From: a virus
IMG/VR virus record: IMGVR_UViG_3300044609_000595
Location: 46,320-110,319 of that record
Length of the DNA: 64,000 nucleotides
Direction: 5' to 3' (one strand)
The first letter of the stretch is position 1. Each line of letters starts with the position of its first letter. Below, one piece after another: positions 57,227-63,505 of this stretch. The notes under the pieces are model-generated. The model did not search any database, was not told where the DNA came from, and saw only the letters and a program-made list of their open reading frames with translations. The position numbers were made by a program, and so were the translations under genes.

Positions 57227-57723
57227 TGCTATGTGGTATACCAACGTCAGGTAAATCTACATTTGTTGAACGTCTTCTCAAAACAGATTATTGGAAAAAT
57301 TGTGTAGTGCTGTCCACAGATTACTACATTGATTACTATGCCAAGAAACTTGGGAAGACATACAATGAAGTGTTTGATGATTACATTGATGAAGCAACTC
57401 AAAGCATGAACAAATGCTTGGCACATGCTATCGAAAATGAGAAGCATATCATCTGGGATCAAACTAATCTTGGTGTGAAAGCACGAAGAAAGAAACTGAA
57501 TAAACTTCCGTCACATTGTCACAGAGGAGCAATCTATTTTGAAGTTCCTTTGGAAGAAGCAATGGAACGTAATGAACACCGTGAAGGTAAGTTCATTCCA
57601 AAAAGCATTCTTCATAGAATGTATCACCAATTTGAAATTCCCACTGTAGCAGAAGGATTTGATTATGTCGAATGTGGAACTGAAGAAATGCTTCGTCTTC
57701 GATCTCGATGGCACTATTTGTGA
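57214..57723 (+). CDS. polynucleotide 5'-kinase (PseT N-terminal-like)
   Basis: 169 residues. P-loop CGIPTSGKST (Gly8-Thr16), Asp-containing LSTDYYIDY, and a lid-like ERNEHREGKFIP with arginines, as in the kinase domain of T4 Pnkp. It phosphorylates 5'-OH RNA or DNA ends for ligation. The 3'-phosphatase half of T4 PseT is a separate gene here, overlapping this one by 59 bases. The start at 57214 follows GGGGAGG, a strong ribosome site. Confidence 0.88.
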   Translation: MECVMLCGIPTSGKSTFVERLLKTDYWKNCVVLSTDYYIDYYAKKLGKTYNEVFDDYIDEATQSMNKCLAHAIENEKHIIWDQTNLGVKARRKKLNKLPSHCHRGAIYFEVPLEEAMERNEHREGKFIPKSILHRMYHQFEIPTVAEGFDYVECGTEEMLRLRSRWHYL

Positions 57724-58126
57724 TGTTCGCCATCGAAGACAATTTGTAGCAACGAAACCCCGTAACTGGGATGCTTGGAATGCTGGTCTGGTAAATGATA
57801 CACCTAATATAGCAGTTCAAATAGTATTTCAAGCACTTCGTAATGATCAGGAAGTTGACTTGATTATTGTTTCTGGTCGTTCAGATGACTACAAGGAACA
57901 AACGATCAAGTGGTTGACTGACAACGAAATCTTCTACGATGAGATCTATATGAGAAAGTACAAGGATCATCGTGATGATGCTGTTGTCAAAGGTGAAATT
58001 GCTGACGAAATTGAGAAGACCCATCAAATTCTTGGTGTGTTTGATGATCGGCAGCGTGTTGTCAACATGTGGATCGAGCGTGGCATCTGGGTGTTTGATG
58101 TGGGGCAAGGCAAGGGACAGTTTTGA
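57665..58126 (+). CDS. HAD-type 3'-phosphatase (PseT C-terminal-like)
   Basis: 153 residues from the ATG at 57665. HAD motif I FDLDGTICD (Asp13, Asp15), motif II IIVSGRSD and acidic motif GVFDDRQRVV, as in the phosphatase domain of T4 Pnkp, which removes 2',3'-cyclic or 3'-phosphate from broken RNA. Pnkp is a single protein in T4; here the halves are split but translationally linked by the overlap. A composite terminator/promoter follows. Confidence 0.88.
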   Translation: MSNVELKKCFVFDLDGTICDVRHRRQFVATKPRNWDAWNAGLVNDTPNIAVQIVFQALRNDQEVDLIIVSGRSDDYKEQTIKWLTDNEIFYDEIYMRKYKDHRDDAVVKGEIADEIEKTHQILGVFDDRQRVVNMWIERGIWVFDVGQGKGQF

Positions 58127-58136
58127 AACTGACACA

Positions 58137-58158
58137 GGGGCTTGACAGCCCCTTTTTT
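58137..58158 (+). terminator. intrinsic terminator with TTGACA as its loop
   Basis: GGGGC (58137-58141), loop TTGACA, GCCCC (58148-58152), then six T (58153-58158). It ends the RNA repair operon ten bases after the phosphatase stop. Confidence 0.85.
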
Positions 58159-58170
58159 ATGGTCTATACT
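58142..58170 (+). promoter_or_regulatory. early promoter of the terminal gene chain
   Basis: TTGACA (58142-58147), 17 bases made of the hairpin arm and T-tract, TATACT (58165-58170); the first ATG is at 58194. It probably drives the chain of overlapping genes that runs past the window end. Confidence 0.85.
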
Positions 58171-58193
58171 GTTTTCAGTTCAAACAAAAACAC

Positions 58194-58394
58194 ATGTCCA
58201 GTTCTTCCTCTTCCTCCAGCGGTATCGGTTTCCCTGGTCTGCTGACTGTTCTGTTTGTTGGTCTGAAACTTACTGGTCATATCACTTGGCCCTGGGTGTG
58301 GGTGCTGTCTCCGCTGTGGATTAGTGCTCTTATCTTTCTTTGTGCTGTTGCCACTATCGTGATTGTTGGTGTCATTACTGGTGCTTTCAAATGA
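58194..58394 (+). CDS. small membrane protein, 66 aa
   Basis: Opens with a run of eight serines (MSSSSSSSSGIGF), then two transmembrane segments (~14-28 and ~38-62; LLTVLFVGLKL, ALIFLCAVATIVIVGVI) separated by a Trp-rich turn (WPWVWV). First gene of the terminal early operon; it overlaps the next by four bases. Function unknown; an inner-membrane factor acting early is plausible. Confidence 0.65.
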   Translation: MSSSSSSSSGIGFPGLLTVLFVGLKLTGHITWPWVWVLSPLWISALIFLCAVATIVIVGVITGAFK

Positions 58395-58573
58395 AACCAA
58401 AGTATCATGTGATTCTTGAAATGGCAATCGAGCAGGGTGTTCAGCGTGGTTGGCGTCTTGCTCACAAACATGTAGAAAATCCTGAAGAGTATGTAATCAT
58501 TGAGCGTATTAATGATGAAGTGATGTCTGCTATTACTGACTATTTTACCTTTGAAGATTTTGATTTCGTATGA
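58391..58573 (+). CDS. small early protein, 60 aa
   Basis: MKPKYHVILEMAIEQGVQRG, acidic C-terminal half (ITDYFTFEDFDFV). It overlaps the ligase gene by four bases. Not recognised; helical. Confidence 0.55.
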   Translation: MKPKYHVILEMAIEQGVQRGWRLAHKHVENPEEYVIIERINDEVMSAITDYFTFEDFDFV

Positions 58574-59613
58574 ACACCGTCCGTAAACTTGCTTCGATCA
58601 AACCTATCACCTACATCAAACCCATTGAGGGTGCTGATGCTATTGAGTGTGCCATTGTTGATGGTGGTTGGCCAGTAGTTGTCAAGAAGGGTGAGTATAA
58701 TGTTGGTGATATTGCTATCTACCTTGAGATTGATAGTTGGGTTCCTCACGAACTCGCTCCATTCCTCAGTAAGGGTCAAGAACCCCGTGAGTATAATGGT
58801 GTGAAAGGTGAACGCCTCAAAACTGTTAAACTTCGTGGTCAAGTAAGTCAGGGTCTTTTGCTGCCGATTGAACTTACTTTCTGGCGTGATATTGGCACCG
58901 ACCTTACCGAATCGCTGGGTATTCAGAAGTGGGAACCGCCCATCCCTGCTCAACTTCAGGGAACGATGAAGGGTAACTTCCCCCACTTCATTCCTAAAAC
59001 TGACCAGGAGCGTTGCCAGAACCTTCGTAAAGACATCTTTGAGGAGCACGAAGGTGAAACCTATGAAGTAACTCTCAAACTTGATGGTAGCAGCACCACT
59101 ATCTACATCAAAGATGGTGAAGTTGGTGTGTGTTCTCGGAACATTGACTTGAAGGAAACTGAAGGTAATAGTTTCTGGAAAGCAGCACGGGACCAGAATA
59201 TCATCGAACCTTTGCTTGAACTGAGCAAAGAGAAAGGTGAAGAGTATGCCATCCAAGGTGAGTTGATTGGTGAGGGTATTCAGGGTAATCCCGAAAAACT
59301 CAAAGGTCAGCGTTTCTATCTGTTTGACATCTACAGCATCACTGAAGGTCGTTATTTTGAACCATTTGAGCGTTATACCGTTCTTGACCAACTGAGGATG
59401 CTTGGTGCTGATGTGGAGCATGTTCCTATCATTGACCAACACGTTTTTGTTACCCAACAATACGAAACCATTGACGACCTTCTTAACTTTGCTGAAGGTC
59501 CATCGCTGAATCCACAAACCAAACGTGAAGGTATCGTATTCAAATCGTGGGATAGTGATTTCACTTTCAAAGCGATTGCTAACTCGTATCTCCTAAAGCA
59601 TAAAGACCGATGA
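58570..59613 (+). CDS. RNA ligase, DRB0094 (Deinococcus Rnl) type
   Basis: 347 residues. N-terminal OB-like domain (~1-120; WPVVVKKGEYNVGDIAIYLE), then motif I KLDGSS (Lys170), motif III-like YLFDIYSI, motif IV EGIVFKS and motif V FKAIAN. The N-terminal OB placement is characteristic of the DRB0094 family, which in Deinococcus seals 3'-OH/5'-phosphate RNA nicks in duplexes. A second RNA ligase besides Rnl1 implies a different substrate. Codons are C/G-ending more often than in the small genes around it. Confidence 0.85.
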   Translation: MNTVRKLASIKPITYIKPIEGADAIECAIVDGGWPVVVKKGEYNVGDIAIYLEIDSWVPHELAPFLSKGQEPREYNGVKGERLKTVKLRGQVSQGLLLPIELTFWRDIGTDLTESLGIQKWEPPIPAQLQGTMKGNFPHFIPKTDQERCQNLRKDIFEEHEGETYEVTLKLDGSSTTIYIKDGEVGVCSRNIDLKETEGNSFWKAARDQNIIEPLLELSKEKGEEYAIQGELIGEGIQGNPEKLKGQRFYLFDIYSITEGRYFEPFERYTVLDQLRMLGADVEHVPIIDQHVFVTQQYETIDDLLNFAEGPSLNPQTKREGIVFKSWDSDFTFKAIANSYLLKHKDR

Positions 59614-59891
59614 ATGAAGAAGAACTCCCAGTATCAAACGAATTCATCACATTCGTAAAAATTCAACTGAACCACGAACAAAAGCAACAACTCAATCGTT
59701 TCCTAAATTTCCACTATCTTGGTGATGTTCACTGTAATGAATATGATGAGAACTTCAAACTTGTTCCCAAATATCCAGAGAAAGAAACTGAAGAGTTCAA
59801 AGATGCTTTTTGGAGAGCAAATATGTGTGTAGATTATCAAGTCAAAGTGGTTTATGATGTGAATGGTAATTGTAAATTGGAGTTGCTATGA
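59610..59891 (+). CDS. early protein, 93 aa
   Basis: MNEEELPVSNEFITFVKIQL; acidic N-terminus, mixed content (VDYQVKVVYDVNGNCKLELL). ATGA overlaps on both sides. Not recognised. Confidence 0.5.
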   Translation: MNEEELPVSNEFITFVKIQLNHEQKQQLNRFLNFHYLGDVHCNEYDENFKLVPKYPEKETEEFKDAFWRANMCVDYQVKVVYDVNGNCKLELL

Positions 59892-60145
59892 AGTTATTTC
59901 AATACGATAAGAAAGTTTGGGAAGGTGGTGAAACCTCACACACTTGGCAGTTTGGTATCATCAAAAATCATTCATTCCTGTGGGTGAATTATGAAAATCC
60001 TACCGCTCATCATTGGTCTTCTGGTGGATTTCATATCACACTTTCTTTTCTTGCCAGTTCTTTTTTTGGTGTAGAACTTAATAACGACAAACAATCTCTT
60101 GCTTTTGAATTTTTCACAGAATACTTTGATGGGTGGAATGAATGA
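59888..60145 (+). CDS. early protein, 85 aa
   Basis: MKLFQYDKKVWEGGETSHTW; aromatic and His-rich (TAHHWSSGGFHITLSFL). The C-terminal layout (FFGVELNNDKQSLAFEFFTE) recalls the protein at 54885, suggesting paralogy. Unknown function. Confidence 0.5.
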   Translation: MKLFQYDKKVWEGGETSHTWQFGIIKNHSFLWVNYENPTAHHWSSGGFHITLSFLASSFFGVELNNDKQSLAFEFFTEYFDGWNE

Positions 60146-60366
60146 CTAACCAACAACGAGCAGAAGAACTCTTAAAAGTTATTTGTAAAAGTGAAGCACA
60201 CAATACTGCTTGGATGCTTCAAGAAGTTCTTCAACAACTTCGTAAGCAACTATCAGGAACGAATAAGATTGATTTTACTGATGAACTGGATGTAATGTTT
60301 AATGCTGGATGGGATGAATGTCTCAAAGAGATTGATGCCATTTGTGATGAACTTTTAGAACTATGA
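60142..60366 (+). CDS. small helical early protein, 74 aa
   Basis: MTNQQRAEELLKVICKSEAH; helical throughout, ending IDAICDELLEL. Similar in layout to the proteins at 54682, 60520 and 60723. ATGA overlaps on both sides. Confidence 0.5.
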   Translation: MTNQQRAEELLKVICKSEAHNTAWMLQEVLQQLRKQLSGTNKIDFTDELDVMFNAGWDECLKEIDAICDELLEL

Positions 60367-60527
60367 TACTAAAAGATAGGATTGTATATTATAGTGCTTG
60401 GGTAGTTTGGATTTCTTGTTGTCTATCTCCTACATTTTTTGTTGCATATCTTTCGCATCAACAGTATGATTTTGATATAAAAATGAATGAATTAAGAACA
60501 GAACTTATAGGAGTAAAAAATGACTAA
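60363..60527 (+). CDS. small membrane protein, 54 aa
   Basis: One transmembrane segment (YSAWVVWISCCLSPTFFVAY, ~10-29) followed by a charged helix (QQYDFDIKMNELRTEL). Its ends overlap the neighbours by 4 and 8 bases, which supports it as a real gene. Unknown function. Confidence 0.5.
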   Translation: MILKDRIVYYSAWVVWISCCLSPTFFVAYLSHQQYDFDIKMNELRTELIGVKND

Positions 60528-60726
60528 CACAGCATACCAAATCTGGGAAACATTCAAAGCAGAATTGATTGTAGAACCCACAGATGATATGAAAGAAGCA
60601 TTAGCATCTTCTATCCGTGTGATTTCTTCTATCATTCATAGAGATGGAGTGCTTGCAAATGAACCTTGGCTTACTCATACTGCTCAAGAACTAAATGAGA
60701 TTGCTGATGATATGGAGGCACTATGA
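60520..60726 (+). CDS. small helical early protein, 68 aa
   Basis: MTNTAYQIWETFKAELIVEP with GGAG upstream; three predicted helices ending LNEIADDMEAL. Adjacent to and similar in plan to the protein at 60723 (LELADELEKL end). Likely tandem paralogs. Unknown function. Confidence 0.5.
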   Translation: MTNTAYQIWETFKAELIVEPTDDMKEALASSIRVISSIIHRDGVLANEPWLTHTAQELNEIADDMEAL

Positions 60727-60893
60727 CTGAAAGAGCAAAAAAGATTATGGAAGCATACGAAGCAGAGGATACATACAACTTTCCAAAGGATGGAGTTGTT
60801 GCTGCTCTTCGTAAAGTTGTAGAGGAACTCAAGTATATCGGTATTACTGAAAAGAACATCCTTGAACTTGCTGATGAACTGGAAAAACTATGA
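60723..60893 (+). CDS. small helical early protein, 56 aa
   Basis: MTERAKKIMEAYEAEDTYNF; central VAALRKVVEELKY and C-terminal NILELADELEKL helices. Resembles 60520 and 54682. ATGA overlaps on both sides. Unknown function. Confidence 0.5.
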   Translation: MTERAKKIMEAYEAEDTYNFPKDGVVAALRKVVEELKYIGITEKNILELADELEKL

Positions 60894-61111
60894 AAAACTT
60901 TAATGAAATCACTTGGGCAGTTTTGTCTTTCTTTTTTATTATAATCGTTGCTGGTGCTATCATCACCTATGATGCCCAACAACAACGAGTATTATTCCAA
61001 CAAACATACAATAAAAACTTGGAGTGTCGTCAAGCACTCAAAGACCAAACAGTAGGAAGAGTGAATGAGATTTGTGGCGATGTTCCTGCTATTGGAGCTT
61101 TTGTGAAATGA
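60890..61111 (+). CDS. small membrane protein, 73 aa
   Basis: N-terminal transmembrane segment (~8-26; WAVLSFFFIIIVAGAIITY) that could be a signal anchor, then a soluble part with two Cys (LECRQAL, EICGDV) that may form a disulfide in the periplasm. ATGA overlaps on both sides. Unknown function. Confidence 0.55.
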   Translation: MKNFNEITWAVLSFFFIIIVAGAIITYDAQQQRVLFQQTYNKNLECRQALKDQTVGRVNEICGDVPAIGAFVK

Positions 61112-61293
61112 GAGAAGTAAAGTTTACTACAATCACCCGTGTGATTGACCCTAAGACACGAATCCATTACATTGATGCCATTGATGAGGATGGTATTCAC
61201 TGGATGGCACAGATGGATCATAAAACAGAACCACATCTGTGCTTCATAAGAGAATGGAGAAAAGACCCACAGCAACCCAGAATCTATGATTAA
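61108..61293 (+). CDS. early protein, 61 aa
   Basis: Start at the ATG at 61108 (MREVKFTTITRVIDPKTRIH). Beta-like pattern with His and Trp (EDGIHWMAQMDHKTEPHLCF). Overlaps its neighbours by 4 and 8 bases. Not recognised. Confidence 0.5.
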   Translation: MREVKFTTITRVIDPKTRIHYIDAIDEDGIHWMAQMDHKTEPHLCFIREWRKDPQQPRIYD

Positions 61294-61453
61294 AATTCAA
61301 AAAACTTACCATCTTGCACTTACAGAAGACCAAGCAAAAGAACTCTACCAACTTCTACGAACTGAAAGGGATAGTGGATGTCTAACACCTGATAAAGAAC
61401 TGGTGCTTGTTTATCACGAACTCAAAAACCTCTTTGATACTGGAATACGATGA
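61286..61453 (+). CDS. small helical early protein, 55 aa
   Basis: MIKIQKTYHLALTEDQAKEL, then a second helix (KELVLVYHELKNLFDTGIR). Stop and next start overlap as ATGA. Not recognised. Confidence 0.45.
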   Translation: MIKIQKTYHLALTEDQAKELYQLLRTERDSGCLTPDKELVLVYHELKNLFDTGIR

Positions 61454-61704
61454 CTGATATATCCCCAGAACTTATGGATGAAATAGTTGATAGGATGGTG
61501 AAAAAACACCAAGCACAAAAACTCTACCATAGATTGTATGATGAACTTGGTTATGATTTTGATACTTGTAATGATATTGTAGATTTGGTGGAAGATTGGT
61601 TGCCTAAGGAACAATCTGCTGCTGGTTCTCAGAACGTAAATACTGAGTTACTTGTGGAAGGATTTAATCACTGTTTACAAAAAATGAAGGAGATGTTACG
61701 ATGA
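61450..61704 (+). CDS. small helical early protein, 84 aa
   Basis: MTDISPELMDEIVDRMVKKH; helical, with acidic middle (YDFDTCNDIVDLVEDWLP) and C-terminal helix. Chain overlaps of four bases on both sides. Not recognised. Confidence 0.5.
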   Translation: MTDISPELMDEIVDRMVKKHQAQKLYHRLYDELGYDFDTCNDIVDLVEDWLPKEQSAAGSQNVNTELLVEGFNHCLQKMKEMLR

Positions 61705-61868
61705 CTAAAGAACAAATAGAGCAACTGCGAGCACTGATTCAGTGTGAGATTAACTATGCCTTACAGGAAGAAAGTGGGTATCGTTTCTCCTATGAAACCA
61801 AAGAGTTTAATGATACAGCATGGGAAACCTTCATAGATAGTTTCAAATTTAGAATGACAACAACATGA
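61701..61868 (+). CDS. small early protein, 55 aa
   Basis: MTKEQIEQLRALIQCEINYA; helical, with a Phe-rich second half (TAWETFIDSFKFRMTT). ATGA overlaps on both sides. Not recognised. Confidence 0.45.
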   Translation: MTKEQIEQLRALIQCEINYALQEESGYRFSYETKEFNDTAWETFIDSFKFRMTTT

Positions 61869-62035
61869 CCGAACAAACTAAATCTATCCTTGCTGGAATG
61901 CAAATCGAAAACATTTGTAAATTACTTGATGGTGAGGTACAATACTACCAATGCTCCGATCTTCATTCAGAGCACAAGAAAATTGTAATTATCTACGACA
62001 AAAAGAAGAGAGGTGATAGCCTTGGGAATGTTTGA
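61865..62035 (+). CDS. small early protein, 56 aa
   Basis: MTEQTKSILAGMQIENICKL; Cys and His residues (YYQCSDLHSEHKK) then a basic beta-like end. Its 8-base overlap with the next gene and ATGA with the previous support it. Not recognised. Confidence 0.45.
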   Translation: MTEQTKSILAGMQIENICKLLDGEVQYYQCSDLHSEHKKIVIIYDKKKRGDSLGNV

Positions 62036-62417
62036 TTATTTTAGATCATCATATGATCTAGGAGAACAATTTACGAATGTAGAGTGTCAAACCAAAGACA
62101 TGGAGGAGGGTATTGGCGGCACCATGTCACACTACTGGTTAGATCCCAGTGGAGTTTTGTGGTATCCAGATTATGTTGGTACAAATACATTTGAGGTTAT
62201 TGAGGAAGATGATCCTAGATATGATCAAACTAGGAAGTTTTTAAACTTCGAATGGGTGCCGACAGGAAAACGTGGCGTATATAGACCATATCTTATAACA
62301 AGATATGTTGAAGTATATCCTGCCGCTTGGCAGGGACAATGGGAGGACTGGCCCAGGTTGAAAATCCACTTCAAACGTGGTATACTACAAGACTACGAGG
62401 AGGTTACTCGATCATGA
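62028..62417 (+). CDS. conserved cyanophage hypothetical protein, 129 aa
   Basis: Start at ATG 62028 (MFDYFRSSYDLGEQFTNVEC). Trp/Tyr/Pro-rich beta protein (HYWLDPSGVLWYPDYVG; GKRGVYRPYLITRY). This protein type recurs in T4-like cyanophages by my recollection; function unknown. It contains the promoter of the next gene near its end. Confidence 0.6.
   Translation: MFDYFRSSYDLGEQFTNVECQTKDMEEGIGGTMSHYWLDPSGVLWYPDYVGTNTFEVIEEDDPRYDQTRKFLNFEWVPTGKRGVYRPYLITRYVEVYPAAWQGQWEDWPRLKIHFKRGILQDYEEVTRS
62358..62386 (+). promoter_or_regulatory. early promoter inside a coding region
   Basis: TTGAAA (62358-62363), 17 bases, TATACT (62381-62386), 28 bases before the AT-hook gene ATG at 62414. Confidence 0.55.
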
Positions 62418-62791
62418 CTGACACAAACGACAAATTTCCCCACACTGGCTTCCCCATCCGCCTGGAGCACCAGGATGGCAAGGAACGTAGAATCTGCTGG
62501 TTTCAATGCCAGAACCATCTTGACAAGCATCTGACTCGTTACAAGATCAAAGCAAAGGATGTTACCATCCTCTATCAAGATCCTGCTCTAGCCATGCCAC
62601 TTCCTGTAGTGGACAAGGAAGAACCTGTAGAAACACCGAAGAAACGTGGCAGAAAACCCAAGCAGCAACTATTCTCTTCACTAGACCAATTCTTTGAACC
62701 AAATGAAAAAACTGTGGCACCTGTGGGCACTAGCACTGGGGGAGAAAGCACACAAAAAAGACGACGTGGCCGACCGAGTAGCAATCGTTAG
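62414..62791 (+). CDS. AT-hook DNA-binding protein, 125 aa
   Basis: Two AT-hook-like motifs: KKRGRKPK (RGRKP at 78-82) and KRRRGRPSS (RGRP at 118-121). The N-terminal ~60 residues form a compact domain (HTGFPIRLEHQDGKERRICW). AT-hooks bind the minor groove of AT-rich DNA, so it may bind phage DNA or host promoters. It has its own promoter. Its last 89 bases overlap the next gene. Confidence 0.7.
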   Translation: MTDTNDKFPHTGFPIRLEHQDGKERRICWFQCQNHLDKHLTRYKIKAKDVTILYQDPALAMPLPVVDKEEPVETPKKRGRKPKQQLFSSLDQFFEPNEKTVAPVGTSTGGESTQKRRRGRPSSNR

Positions 62792-62930
62792 GACTATTAT
62801 ATTTGTCACATATTTCGTGACAAATGCCTTTATCATCGCTGGTGTAGTTCGACACTGGAATGATCAACCAGCACAAATTATTATTGAAGGAGTACCTGAT
62901 GAGCAACCAACAAGAGCAAACTTTCTATGA
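62703..62930 (+). CDS. small membrane protein overlapping the AT-hook gene, 75 aa
   Basis: MKKLWHLWALALGEKAHKKD start, then a transmembrane segment (~32-52; TIIFVTYFVTNAFIIAGVV) and a Pro/Glu-rich tail. The first 29 codons lie in another frame of the AT-hook gene. The ATG at 62703 is the first Met after the frame opens. The hydrophobic segment falls outside the overlap, which supports a real gene. Confidence 0.5.
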   Translation: MKKLWHLWALALGEKAHKKDDVADRVAIVRTIIFVTYFVTNAFIIAGVVRHWNDQPAQIIIEGVPDEQPTRANFL

Positions 62931-63120
62931 TGAGGGAGCATTTTATTTGAAGCAAACTCCGTATGGACTTTGGCACTCTTTTGACAAAGATGGGAAGCCT
63001 ATCATCACTTCTCTCACAGAAGAAGAATGTGTTAATGCTACTCGATGCTATCTTAAATGGCTTCAAGAAGGATTCCCCGAAGCACAAACACACGAAGGAG
63101 TGGTGGGAGGTAAATTGTGA
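62899..63120 (+). CDS. early protein, 73 aa
   Basis: Start ATG 62899, with GAAGGAG nearby, giving MSNQQEQTFYDEGAFYLKQT. Aromatic, soluble, no motif. It overlaps the preceding gene by 32 bases and the next by four (GTGA). Confidence 0.5.
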   Translation: MSNQQEQTFYDEGAFYLKQTPYGLWHSFDKDGKPIITSLTEEECVNATRCYLKWLQEGFPEAQTHEGVVGGKL

Positions 63121-63341
63121 CTGAAGCAACTGTAATTTATCCAAAATACGAAGAATACAAAGACACTATTGTAATTGATTTTGGAAAAAATGGAATCAGT
63201 AGTTATTATATGGATAATTGGGATTTGAATGAACTGTATGAATATCTTCAAGAAAAATTTCAAAGACATCCAATTAGTAATGCAGAGCAAGTGTTAAATA
63301 AAGTTCAAGAAATTTTTATTCAGTATCATACACAGAAATGA
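63117..63341 (+). CDS. early protein, 74 aa, GTG start
   Basis: GTG start overlapping the previous stop as GTGA, giving (M)TEATVIYPKYEEYKDTIVID. Tyr-rich, mixed alpha/beta, with a C-terminal helix (NAEQVLNKVQEIFIQY). Not recognised. Confidence 0.5.
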   Translation: MTEATVIYPKYEEYKDTIVIDFGKNGISSYYMDNWDLNELYEYLQEKFQRHPISNAEQVLNKVQEIFIQYHTQK

Positions 63342-63505
63342 AAAAAATCAATGAACAAATATATCATGTTTTGGACCCAACAACACCTTGGCATGATTGG
63401 TTGTGTTACTGTGAAATCTGTCATCAGTTACAAATTGTGAATCAACCCAGTCTCGGGCGATTTATGCGTTATCGTAATTACTTGAAAGAAGTTGGTGTTC
63501 TATGA
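63338..63505 (+). CDS. small Cys-containing early protein, 55 aa
   Basis: MKKINEQIYHVLDPTTPWHD; LCYCEICHQL contains a Cys-x-Cys-x2-Cys-His cluster that could bind metal. Basic end. ATGA overlaps on both sides. Not recognised. Confidence 0.45.
   Translation: MKKINEQIYHVLDPTTPWHDWLCYCEICHQLQIVNQPSLGRFMRYRNYLKEVGVL

Noticed and set aside
58540-59517. A 325-codon open frame on the minus strand
   Set aside because: It lies opposite the DRB0094-type RNA ligase, which has clear motifs and fits the overlapping gene chain; the minus frame has no recognisable domain and no ribosome site.
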